DNA from: Daldinia sp. FL1419
Lineage: Eukaryota; Ascomycota; Sordariomycetes; Xylariales; Hypoxylaceae
Direction: 5' to 3'
DNA length: 64,000 nucleotides
Assembly (NCBI GenBank): GCA_025201765.1
Contig: MU623362.1
Span: 62,001-126,000, forward strand
The position numbers and the translations under genes were made by a program. Each line of letters starts with the position of its first letter. Position 1 is the stretch's first letter. Shown in pieces: positions 36,528 to 48,273 of the stretch. The notes beneath the pieces were generated by a model. It saw nothing but the letters and a program-made list of their open reading frames with translations. It was not told the origin of the DNA and searched no databases.

Positions 36528-37319
36528 GCATAGGAGGTTGAACTAGTTTTGGGGATCAAAGCTGGTAATTATACAACGGTAGATAATAGCTTGATAGTGA
36601 GACCGGCGAGAATCTGCTTGTGAGGGTTCAGTCATAACCACGTCAACACGGCAAGGCCCGGGCTACTACAGCCTAGGATTGATCAGCCGTAACCACTCAA
36701 CTTGTCAGGTATATAGAAATCGACAAGAGCCGTCTGATAGGACTTGATTATTGGTTAGTTATCTCTCACAAATACTCAGCTTCGTTTAAGTGGGTTTGGG
36801 TGAAGAGTTCTTACAATTTCATACTGTATTGTAGCTGTAAAGGTAAGCAAGCATGTATCTGTTGATTGTTGACTTTTGAGGTTAGGTACATGGTTCACAT
36901 TTTCGGGGGGTTAAATTTTTAGGTTAGGGGTCCACCCCGATCCAATAATCTTATCTGGTACCTATCCAAGATGATTGCGATTGTAGCACACGCCCCGCGC
37001 TGGCCCACCTTCCATATACCTAATCAGTACAGAAGTACTTCTAATCATAATTTGATCTCTTATCCACACGCTCTACAGTGTAGTAATCCTTTAGGTACGC
37101 TTACTCATCCAAAGTTTATAGGCGTCTCCACGCTTGTGGCAATGATTATGTTTCTTTCAGCCTTCAAAACTTCATATTATAACACCCGTTTAAAAATACC
37201 GGGAAATCTTAGAGGGAGATTCCGCTATTGAATTTTTATATATGGGATAGGAGAATTAACATAGTCACAATGTCTCATATTCTATAGCTCTTTGATTCAG
37301 TAATTAGGAGATCCTCGAT
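36528..37319. promoter_or_regulatory. Divergent promoter region (WD40 gene / MoaA-MoaC gene)
   Basis: About 790 bp between divergent starts. An open frame at 36971-37231 in the same direction as the MoaA gene has no motif and no sensible join. No specific factor site was assigned. Confidence 0.5.
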
Positions 37320-39460
37320 ATGACGTATAAGGCATTCTCGTCCCGCTGGGCGCGTTCCGCATCGGAGGGCCTGCGGTTCCGGACCGGAACAAGTCTCACT
37401 GAACCTCGGCGGCATGTTGCTACCGACGCTGCTTCTGCCGTCCGGGGTATCTCGGAACCAGTGAGTCCGGTCGAAGCGCCGGCCGTTCGTTTCTCGCGCC
37501 GAGAGCTTCTAAAGGATGCAAAACCATTTTCCGATTTTCTTACGGATACTTTTCATCGACAGCATGATTACCTGCGCATTTCCCTTACAGAACGATGTAA
37601 CCTTCGGTGTGTCTACTGTATGCCAGAGGAAGGAGTCCCTCTCTCTCCTCCAAGGGAACTGCTGACGACCCCCGAGATTGCGATGCTGTCATCTCTATTT
37701 GTTTCCCAAGGGGTAAACAAAATCCGTCTCACTGGTGGCGAACCTACTGTTAGAAAGGACATTCTATCTCTTATGGAGCAGATCGGCGCCCTTCGACCAC
37801 ACGGACTTCGAGAGTTATGTCTTACTACCAACGGTATAGCTCTTCACAGAAAGCTCGAGAGGATGGTGGAAGCTGGTTTGACAGGTGTCAATCTAAGTCT
37901 GGACACACTAGATCCGTGGCAATTTCAAATTATGACCCGGCGGAAAGGGTTCGACGCCGTGATGAAGAGCATCGAGAGAGTCCTTGAGCTCAACAAACAC
38001 GGAGCCGGTCTAAAACTTAAGATCAACGCAGTTATTATGCGAGGAATTAATGACCGAGAGATTATTCCATTCATCGAGATGACACGTGAGAAAGATATCG
38101 AAGTAAGGTTCATTGAGTATATGCCGTTTGATGGTAATAAGTGGAACGAGGGCAAAATGTTCAGTTATACCGAAATGTTAGATCGCATTCGCGAGAATTA
38201 TCCCGATCTGGAAAAAGTACAAGATCACAAGAACGACACCAGCAAAACCTACAAGATCCCTGGGTTTGTAGGCAAGATTGGGTTTATCACCAGCATGACA
38301 CATAATTTCTGCGGAACTTGCAATCGTCTTCGAATCACGAGCGATGGGAATTTGAAGGTTTGCCTCTTTGGGAGCGCAGAAGTATCATTGCGGGATATAT
38401 TGAGGGAATCCAACGGTGGCGAGCCAATAGATCAAGGTGTCTATGAGGTAATGAAAAGTATAGCCGCTGACAGGGAAAAACAAATACCCAACAGATCGGC
38501 CTCCCTTGGCTTAGCACCTAATGAGCGGAAGCTCCTGGAAGTTATTGGCATGGCCGTGAAGAGGAAAAAGGCTAAGCATGCGGGCATCGGTGAACTAGAG
38601 CATATAAAGAACAGGCCCATGATACTCATAGGTGGGTGATCATCATCCCAAAGTACGGGAATGGGCGTTTGGAGGGTTAAGAAGCACGTGCGAACCTGGC
38701 TTAAAACTTGGGACACCTAGAAGGACTTGAGCTGAACGACTGTCTGGCAGGTCCACAAAGTATCCCGACCAATCGCTCTCAAGTTTCAATCTGGAATACC
38801 AGCAGAAACCCTCCAGTCACGTCGCCTACCTCTAAGCAGACCGTCCCTTGGCTGTTTAACATACCAACCGGCTTTCCTCATGGGCAGCAGCTAAGATGCT
38901 TCTCACAAAGTAGCTTACGGCTCGATCGAAAAACCGACACGAGTAGATTAACGCACGTGTCTGATTCCGGCTCTGCCCATATGGTATCTATCTCGGACAA
39001 GATGCCCAGTAAGAGAATCGCCAAGGCAGCCTGCAGCGTTCAGTTTACAAACGAGTTAGCATATACACTCATAAAGGAAAATCAAATCAAGAAAGGCGAT
39101 GTTTTAGGGGTAGCTCGCGTAGCTGGTATCATGGCCGCAAAGCGAACACCCGACCTCATTCCATTGTGCCATCCTATTGCTCTTACCAAAGTCGCCGTGG
39201 ACCTTGCTGTGCTTAAAGATGAGCATAGCAAAAATGGGCGGGTCGAGATCGAGGCTAGAGTGGCCTGCGAGGGCAAGACAGGGGTAGAAATGGAGGCTCT
39301 CACGGCTGCTTCCACAGCGGCGTTAACTGTTTACGACATGTGCAAGGCAGTAGACAAGGGCATGAGCATCCAAAACTTGAGGGTCATTCTGAAAGAGGGG
39401 GGCAAGAGTGGTCGGTGGGTAGATGGAGCCCAAGATGACTCGACGGGGCCAAATTACTAG
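37320..39460 (+). CDS. cnxABC: Molybdenum cofactor biosynthesis, MoaA-MoaC bifunctional locus (cnxABC / MOCS1 type)
   Basis: MoaA (radical SAM) and MoaC together turn GTP into cyclic pyranopterin monophosphate, the first step of molybdenum cofactor synthesis, in mitochondria. The N-terminus is Arg/Ser-rich like a mitochondrial presequence. MoaA runs 37320-38639 (439 aa): radical-SAM cluster CNLRCVYC, LTGGEPTVRKD, and second cluster site CGTCNRLRITSDGNLKVC, ending in Gly-Gly then stop, as MOCS1A must. The MoaC part ends at 39460, with PLCHPIALTKVAVD, KTGVEMEALTAAS and DMCKAVDKGM. It lacks its own ATG near its open end (the first codon at 38708 is TTG). A donor GTGGGT at 38632 can join to acceptors at 38720 or 38750, both in frame, giving fusions of 683 or 673 aa that lose Gly-Gly. 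A. nidulans cnxABC is known as one gene for both domains. Confidence 0.92.
38632..38750 (+). promoter_or_regulatory. Putative alternatively spliced intron between the MoaA and MoaC parts
   Basis: Donor GTGGGT at 38632 lies inside the codons for the C-terminal Gly-Gly of MoaA. Acceptor TAG ends at 38720 (branch-like CTTAAAAC upstream) and acceptor CAG ends at 38750 (branch-like CTGAAC upstream). Both joins keep the MoaC frame. Retaining the intron gives MoaA ending in Gly-Gly and a stop. Confidence 0.65.
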
Positions 39461-42400
39461 GATCTATACTTCAGACCTTCGCCGTGAATATATGCGACCA
39501 TATTATACACACATATATGTGTGCCAGATCCATCATCCTGACTACCCTGACTACCCGGGTAACCATCTGGTATGCATGGTAGCTTCGTCTGTACGATTAC
39601 GCCAATATCGAATGATTTTTGCTTGTGAGATTCTCGCATACATATATACCTAGGTACCTATACGTATACATATACATATACATATCTACCTAGCCTAATG
39701 CATGTCGTCGATTCGAATCTAACCATCGCCAAATATGATTGTGCAGGAGAGAACAACTGAGTAAGGGTCGCCTGCGGTTGGACTGCGGGGAGTTTTGATT
39801 CGAGACGCCAATATTAACCCCGCCATTGCTGCCGGTCACTGAGTTGGAAAGCTTTTGCCAAGCCTGGCTAACCTGGAATTAGGGGCCAATCACACCTCGG
39901 CGATAACAGAACAAGAGGTTCGGTCCACTTCGAAGACCCCTTTCCCACTATATTTCGGGGGCGTCGCTGTTGAACTGTGTGGATCCTAGAACCTTGCTCG
40001 TAATAACATACTGGGACATAAGAAAAGACGCATAGGTCGAGAATCCAAGAGGCCGTGATCTTCAAAGATCTTGCATATTGCTAACTAGCGGGGTGATTAA
40101 AAGCAATGTTGCTCATTTGGCTGCTTGCACTAGGTAACTAACTACCTCATGGATGATGGTATTCGGTAATACATCGTTCTGCATATACTCGACGTCACAG
40201 AGTGTCAATCGATGCGTATGATGTCAAAGCACGAGACTGCGTTATCAAGATCTATCAGCCTGTCAGGCTTAAGCGATGCTCTGTAGCATTCCGTGCGCCC
40301 TACCTACATCAGGTATATATAACTCGTATATAGAGCGAACAGGAAAAGACACGTGAAGTTTAGGATTGCAGCAGACGAATCAGCACTAAAAGGTGTTACT
40401 ATTGGATTGTCAGCTACTAGGTTAAAGAGGTATAACTAACTATACAAATACGCATATAATACATTAATTAATTTGGCGGTCAAGGAGACCCCGGCTCCTT
40501 AACTCGACAACCCACCCGGACATGGTTGTGCAAGAGCTGGAGCCTCGACTTTAAAGCCAAGCATCCTAACGCACTCGCATTAGTGATGTTGCAACCTCCA
40601 ATCAACAAAGACCGAAAGATAAACCTGCAGCATCGCAAACACTGTACTGGACTGTAGCGCTTGCATCGCCGCGTTTAGAAAAAAAAAAATACGAAAGACT
40701 ACTAAAATATTATACATAGGGAAAAAAATGCCATCCATTTCTATTAGATCGGACGACGTCTTGCTGATCTTGAAAACTTGAGAAATCTCGATTTATCTTG
40801 CCACCTAGAAGTAAAATAGCGGTCTGTCAACTTGTATTTCTCTCTACGACTTCTAAGAGAGAAGGTTTCGGCTTGCCTACTTTATGAGTTGTGAGAATGA
40901 TATTGTCGTGTGTTCATGAGAGGAAGAAAAAAAAAGATGGTACTGCGGGAGGTCGGATCGTGGTGGAGCCACCCCTCTAACTCTTCTCAAGGCCTAGGAC
41001 CTACATACACTACTAATACCTAATGTATGGTATGTAGATCTGCATAACCGTCGTCCGACCGGATCTCTGGAAAACAACGCAAAGTTAAGTTTTGACAAAT
41101 GTCAATTTCACATCGTGAGGTCATCGCAACAGGCCTCCCAATTCTTCATCGGCGCATGTAACAATCGATATACCAGACCCTCATTAACCATTAACAGTAC
41201 AGGGAATATACGCCTACTGTGAACTATGGTCTGTTACATCGCGATATATTGCACCCAGGTTAGTTGTTGTAATGGTCGAATGGAATAAAAGATGGCTGAC
41301 GCGCCGACGTGCCACAAAAAAATCCTATAATAAATAACGTCCTGCACGTCAACTGTAACAAACCGCTTGCTTCTCCTGGGAATCGGGCTCGAGGTGAGTT
41401 AATCTCGATGTAAGAAGAATGATAAAATGATGGCTCAAATTAGTATAGAATCACCAGACACTCATTTTGTGTAGAGTACATAAGTATTCGCTATAGATTG
41501 CGGAGGGTTGTCCCAGAATGCCTCCTACCTGATGGGACAGACTGTAACGAAACGAAGGGCTGGAAGGGTCCAGCAGGAAAACCTGACGTAAGTTGACGGG
41601 TTTTGAACCGCCGAAGATCGGTATCCAGCGACCTTGGACAGATTGGGTAAGAGGACAGGCGAGCAGCCAAAGAAAAACGATACTGTGCTCGAGCCATGGG
41701 CGTGTTTGGGCTTGGAGGGGGAAGGATGAGCTTGAAGCGGCACAACAATCAACTCTACTTCGTAACCGTAGGCTGTTTGCATGTTTTATTTATTTGCACA
41801 CGAATTTTCAATTGGTAATAATCTCTTCGTTGGATGATGGATCTGGGCAAGTAATGCCTCTTCCTGTCAACATCTGTCAACATCATCCTTGCACATAAGA
41901 GGGGAAGAAAGAAGAGAGAAGAAAAAAAAGATGCTGCTTAATGTCGAAATAAGTTGTGGATCAAAGCAAGTGCGATACCTAAGAAAGAAAGGAAGCCACT
42001 TCGGTTTAACCAGTCATGTAAGAGGAAGAGTAATGTCGAGCGCATTTCGAGTATAAGCACAGTATGAATTGAGTTCGCCCAGACTCATCTAATTCAACTA
42101 GGCCAATCAGGACGGGCTCAAATACTACGCAAGTGGACGCCGCTTGATGTATCGAGGGGTTCCCGGTCCACCAAGTGCCACCCCGGTGCCACCACGGCCG
42201 GTCGACTATTTGCGTCGGGGAACTTCTCTCTCTAGCGCTGTTCTTGGAAGGTACATGTACTGATGTACCCGACATACCTGCTATGTAACTTGACTAGGTG
42301 ACAGAAGGTTATTATCGTCCCTCCTCCCCTATTGTATCTTTTTGTCCTCCCTTACATATCATACCTCACTATCGACCACAATCACCTACTTCACTTTCTT

Positions 42401-43048
42401 AACTTGACCTTACGTACCTACAAAAGGTATGCGATAGAGATTCGTTATAACGCCTCAAAGATTTGGTAGTTTATGGCTTTTTATTATTATTGATACCTGT
42501 CTACCTTATCACCTATCTTTCTCCAATTTGAGCTTACCTTAGGTGTACATAACCTATACCTTACATCATTTCCTTATCACAAGCCGTCAGGACGCCGGGC
42601 ATTCCCACCATTCATCCTCCAGTGATTATCGGTCGCCATCCGGGCAGCCACCTCTATTTTAGAGTTAGGATCTGAGCGCTCTAGTAAACTATACCTCTCT
42701 CCCTTCCAAGTCATTAGTTTCCCGACGATAACCTCGACTCTTGACTAATTCTACACCTTACGACTCATACGAATCCAAAAGTTTGGGACAAAGCCAGAAT
42801 TATTTATTTTATCTGTCCCAAACCCAATCCGAGCTTTTTCTCCGCGAAACTTTGGTTGATCAATACTTATTACACAACAACTTGGTCGCGCAACGGGCTG
42901 ACGCCTCTTATCGCTTCCCCAACATTCGCCGGTTTCCATCTTCCCTGTCTTACTTATTTTATCCTCCTTAATTCCATCTGGAAAATTTACCGGCATTACT
43001 TGCCCCCCGACCTTCAAACTGGATTTCACGCGAGGCTCCGAAAAGAGG
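39461..43048. other. Gene-poor intergenic region of 3.6 kb
   Basis: No exon recognised; the small frames (up to 101 codons) lack motifs. It contains an ATACAT repeat at 39661-39685 next to a TACCTAGGTACCTA cluster, an A run near 40679-40689, and at the right a pyrimidine-rich stretch (about 42320-42760), as fungal promoters often have, before the FYVE gene. Confidence 0.5.
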
Positions 43049-44013
43049 ATGGCGACCGACTTCATAATGCCCAGGCTATCTGAACAGCCACAGGCGCACT
43101 TCTATCCTTATCGCCAAACACCTACCGCGCCATCGCAATCTCCAACTTATCCATCTCAAGGATACCATTCGCAACAGATATCACCCTTGAGTACTTCCAC
43201 CAACGCCTCACCTACTTCTCCCAAGCCTTATCATCGTCAGCGCTTACGACCGCTTTATATGCCTGCGGTTCTAAGGCCGACCGAGCACCCCTACAAAATG
43301 GTGGGAAGGAAGACCGAAGCACAAGAAGAAGATAATTCGATATCTTCTAATAGCAGCTTCATCAGCTTGGCCGGGTTAAGCGCGCTTAGCCGGCTGAGCC
43401 GCCGCTCTACAGGCGACAGCGGCAAGTCCGTAGATGATGAATGGGATTTGGATATGTTTCCTAAGCCGACGGCGCAACCCACGCGGCAACACTGGAAGGT
43501 AAGTCCTAATTTGTGGGCTGTGTCTCAGATATGCAGCCTTATAAATATATAAGACTGCGCACGTCAACATATGACCTCATTCCAGTTTTAATGGTATTAC
43601 AAGAATTCCAGCTGACGTTTTAAACTTAGCCCGACCCGGAATCAACTATCTGCGACGAGCCCTCGTGTATGCGCCACTTCAACTACTGGACGCGGCGCCA
43701 TCACTGTCGGAAATGTGGCAACATATTCTGCGACTCTCACTCGGCGTTCGATGTCCCTCTCGACCAAGATGCGAACTACAATCCGAGAGGTGCTCCTAGC
43801 CGTGCATGTTCCCACTGTTTCTCAGAATTTCAGGCGTGGCGTAGTCGGACAAATAGTCAGGCTTCTAGCGATACATCTTCCACGGACAGGGAGTCGCAAA
43901 CCGTACCCGCAAGTCCAGCTGTTTCGGCTCCGGCAGCAATTCAAGGCCCGAATAGCCAACATCAGGACATCGCGATGAGCGTTCCACGAGATTGGAATTG
44001 GAGTACCTTCTAA
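43049..44013 (+). CDS. FYVE zinc-finger protein (PI3P-binding, endosomal)
   Basis: FYVE fingers bind phosphatidylinositol 3-phosphate on endosomes and vacuoles. Exons 43049-43498 and 43630-44013 give 277 aa. The intron (131 nt) has donor GTAAGT and acceptor CTTAG, and its removal joins HWK to PDPESTIC, restoring the WxxD start of the domain (about residues 149-215). The hallmark basic motif RRHHCRKCG is present, and RACSHC replaces the usual RVC. Zinc ligands vary: the first pair is C-x4-C, and the residue after IFC is His (CDSH) where Cys is usual. The N-terminal 148 residues are Ser/Pro/Gln-rich and disordered, with a Ser/Leu-rich patch (SLAGLSALSRLSRRS). The end SVPRDWNWSTF looks like a conserved short motif. 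The cargo or partners cannot be told from sequence. Confidence 0.88.
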
Positions 44014-47000
44014 TGGGTTAAGAGCCGGATCTCTCCGCGAGGGATGTCCCCACGATATCCTTTTTTCTAATTGAGCCGACCGTCAGTGGACTTGAATAAG
44101 CCCTTACTCCAATTCCACAGAAAGGATTCTATCTAGTGGCTTAATGATATACGACATAGCGGACCTCATCACGGCAACAGATTTCCCTACGACGACGGGA
44201 CATAACATTCACATAGATTAGAAGCCTCCAGGATAGACTGGAGCTACGACTAGAGGCATATCTTTGCACACGATATTTTTCTTTTTTTTTTTTCATGCAT
44301 TGCATGGTGGTATCATTGTTGGATTTCTTTTCGACCTATGATACCCAATTTCCAAGTACTAATTTCGATGTCGAGTTTCATTGAGGGGTAAGGGGATGAC
44401 ACGCGCAAGGGAGAGGTATACCACCGGTGTGGAACGCATGCTACGGCAAGGCGATCATGGGCGTTTTCATTTTCATGGTAAAGGGACCGGTCAGGCAGCG
44501 TGCATATCACGGGCATTAGAAAGGGATCTTGTTTGGCCCCGGCGTTTAGGTGTTTTCAATACGCATAGTTGAGAGAGGAGCCGAGAGAGGAGTCGAGAGT
44601 TGAGTGCCCAACCTTGGGGGCGACTTGGTTGCACACCGTTGACGATAACGGAGGATTCGCACCGAGTAAAGACTGATTAATCGGAGTATGATTTTCAAGA
44701 TCGCGATTGACCCCAAATACATAACGTAGCGTACCTAAAGTATTTAAAGGTATCTAAGGGTGTCTTGGCTACGATAGGTTGTTTAATTCAAACGGGGCAT
44801 GGACCGTTGTGTTCGTCATTTATGATAAAGATCAAGTGTGGTACTCTCAGCAATACCCTTCCTTATTTTAACCGACATGCTCCCTCCGGAACTATGCTGC
44901 AGCCAATCTCGGGGCCTCGATGATACCTACCATCAATATCCCGGTTAACTCGAGCATCCCAGCAGCCCAGTAACCCAGAAGGATTCCAGTAGGTAGGTAG
45001 GTAGTCTAAGGCTCTACTATGTAAGTACAATACCTAGGTAAGTACCTAGCTACATAAGCCGCTAAACTACCGTACTTAGCGGCATACCTGGCTAGGCTTA
45101 CCGGCGTAGTACGTAATGACATGTGGCTAGGACCGGTGAGATGCCCAAGTGCCTACCTGCATCATCTATAGGTTTGATACATACCTAGCCCTAGGGTACA
45201 TGCTTTGGGCAATTAATTTACTTGGTGTACCTAATACTATGATCATCTTTTATTTCTATTTTATTTTTTTTTAAAAAAATAAATTTTGATCTGGACAATC
45301 GAAGATTCTGATGGATTCTTCTCCAAGAAAGCTTTTTTTTTTTTCCTGTTCCCAAAGAACGGAAAGGCGGCCAACCCGACGCTAACCCTAGCACGCAGCA
45401 CTGACGCCAAAACCAGGTTGGCGGATCCGGTTGTAGCCGCTAAAACTGCCTAGCTCCTGTTTCCCTTTTCGGGTCAAAAGCGCCCCCCACATAACCCCGA
45501 AGAAAAAAAATAGTGTGCATAGTACAGAGATACAGGACGAATAGCCTTAACTCCTAAAACTCCTAAATGACATCCGAGGCTGTTGCCACGACGAGCCGGC
45601 GCGTCGAAAAATTAGGGACCCAGGGTAACTCGTAGTGTACACGTGTTACCTACGTACGTACCCGCCTACTTGGACGTATGCGGCAGTGGGAGAGGGAATT
45701 GACGCGTTTCGCGGCATTGCCTAGGTTAGCGCGAAGACGCGAAGGCGCTACGATCGTAATATAAGTATCTTAGGTTCGGTACGTCTGGTAGGCAGGCGAC
45801 TAAAGCTACCTAGGTAGTAGTATTGCCTACCGGGTAGATAGGGGGAAGGGGAAAGAAACAAGCAATGAGGCTGTCAATAATGCCGAGGCAGCGGCTACCT
45901 GCTTTCGGCGCCGGGAGCCAGCGGTCTTCCGGAACGCTTGTTCGGTCTCGGCAAGGCATCGTGACTGACGCCAGGAGAAACGCAAGGGCGTGAGTTGACT
46001 TTTTTTTCTTTTTTGTTTCTTTTTTGCCACCGCGCAATCAAGGCTACGGGTGCGTACATATATTCGTCGTTGGCGGCGGCGCAAGCGGGACATCTAGCAG
46101 GTTTGGAAGTAAGATAACCGCGCGGTGGAACGGGACGGCTTTTCCAAGCGGATTCCGAAGGCCAGCCGTGTTTTTGTGCCACGGCGTGAGCCATGGCGTG
46201 GGGGTCTGATAATATAAAGTGTCTTTGGCTCGGCGACGGCTTCGTCGGTGTGGGCTCCTCAATATTGCCGCTCGATTATCTAGTCTCGGGTTGTTCCGCA
46301 TGGTTTATGTAAATAGATAGTTCCGGTGACCGCGTAGTGATACCTACCTACCAACCTGAGTTGATGTTGTGACATCGAGACAATAAAAAACCCACGTGGC
46401 TTTTGTCTTGGGTTATCTAGTAAGGAATGTAGACCCGGCGACCCTGGCTATCTGGATGGTTTCTAAATTGCGGTTGTGTCTGAGTGCTGCACGTAGGATA
46501 GCCCCGAAGAGGCCGAAGGCGTAGTCAACGAGAATATCGTCCAGCAGTGTCGTACGGCATATATGATGAAGGATGCATCCAAGACATTTGTCATGTTTCA
46601 TATCTCGCCATGACGACTTCATTCCGGTCCTCCCTGGTAGTATGTAGAACTGACCTGTTGTGGCTATTATCTTCAAGTTACATGGGATGCCCAGATGTTA
46701 TAATCGTAGCACGTTGCCCACATTCTATTTAGGATTCGATACCGAAAGCCCATCTATTAGTTATACGGGTACACCAACGCATATGCATGGCTTTTCTTTT
46801 CTTTTCTCTTTTTTTTTAACAAGACGGCACGGCACGTACGTAGCGTTTGTGGTGCCATCAACATACAACGCTGCCACGTTTGATATATAGTGGAACTTAT
46901 TCATACCTACTTCTCAAGTATGAACACAGTGAAATCGGCCGTTTCTCCCGAAAAATCACATTTGGGAACCCCTACATATTCTACGAAGCCATATCTGATT

Positions 47001-48273
47001 TGGGAAACGCTCTGGTGTAACAACGCGTCGATGATAACAAAATTCAAGAGGGAGAAGAGAGTGTACCATACCGGTGCGGTGAAACAACCAGATGACTTTG
47101 AAATGCCACGAACTAAAGTACGGTTAGGCCCGATATCAAAGTGAGATGTGATAGCTGATTCAATGAATTCAGAGATCTCACGATATGAACCTAGTCCTAT
47201 CAATAGCTTAGCGGTATCAAGTGACTCGCGACAACTGCCGCTGTAATGTTGTTAATATACATGAATTTAACCTTGAATCTCTTACATGGAGTTATGGGTA
47301 GACGCTGCTACTATGCACATATCCTAATTCTAGACCATAGCGTAATGGATTTAACGCTTTTTGTACTTCCAAGAATAGAACTATGTAAATGTCTATGTAG
47401 AGCGAAAAAAAATTAATTTTTTCATGCTCCTAATCTTAGTATGTGAACTTCTTCGCGGTCAGTGTTGGCAATATCTTACTACCCTGGACTGAAGTGCTAG
47501 TAATGTATCGCGAGTTAGGTATCATAGTGAAAGTAGTTCAATGAATTAATCCCATGTTAGCGAACGGAATTATAGACCCGGCGTACTACTAATAAAGTTG
47601 TATGAATGGGGTTTGGAGCTCGGCAGTTTTTTGTATAAATCGTGAATAGAATATCAAACTCTTAGTAATGGGAAAGAAGCAGGGGGAAGAGATTGAGATG
47701 GTACCTACGGATGGTTATATAGTATCTATTAGTAAATGGTGTTTTATAGGATATACCACCGTAGTTAAGGTCGAAAGAAAACTAGGAATTATTTCAAACC
47801 CCTCCTATTCCAGTTGAGACTATTCTCTGCTTTTAAGCTAGTTGCCTGTATATTAGTATCGCGACAACCGTATACAGAAACCAATTGCGGTATAATAGCA
47901 GCTCTAGTGTATTATTTAATATCTCTTTGGGGGTTATTTACTACGTTTGATAACTTCACTAAGCGTTCTCGTAGAGCAACCACTTAGTTCACCATCAGCA
48001 AGAACTAGGTGCCACATCTAATTCATGTCATCCATCCACCGTATTCCCCCCTAGTCACTCTTTTTGCCGTAATATTCACAAATATTCTTCCATCTGCTAA
48101 GCACTAGCTACGTTCTATGGTCTTATATAAACATCGGTCCAAACCCCAAACATAAACTACCTACGTATACCACATTAACCATCCCTTCTTCGGAATTCTC
48201 CAGTTCCCTAGCCATTCTATCTACCCAATCCTTTCTTACTACGGACAATAACAAGAATATCAATACCAGCAAC
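44014..48273. other. Gene-poor intergenic region of 4.3 kb
   Basis: No gene was firmly recognised. TAGGTA/TACCTA motifs are dense at 44990-45065, 45640-45665, 45805-45840 and 46340. A possible exon on the minus strand at 46907-47258 is listed separately. The right part (47200-48100) is AT-rich and repeat-free. Confidence 0.45.
46907..47258 (-). CDS. Possible terminal exon of an unrecognised gene
   Basis: On the minus strand an acceptor-like TTACAG ending near 47259 opens a frame that runs about 117 codons to a stop at 46907. It contains ESLDTAKLLIGLGSYREISE and SQIRYGFVEYVGVPKCD. Amino acid composition and codon use look protein-like, but I know no family that matches. A minus-strand segment further upstream (about 47310-47410) also reads like protein (VLFLEVQKALNPLRYGLELG) and could be a preceding exon, but I could not build a clean join. 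It could be a lineage-specific gene, a decayed gene or chance. Confidence 0.25.
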
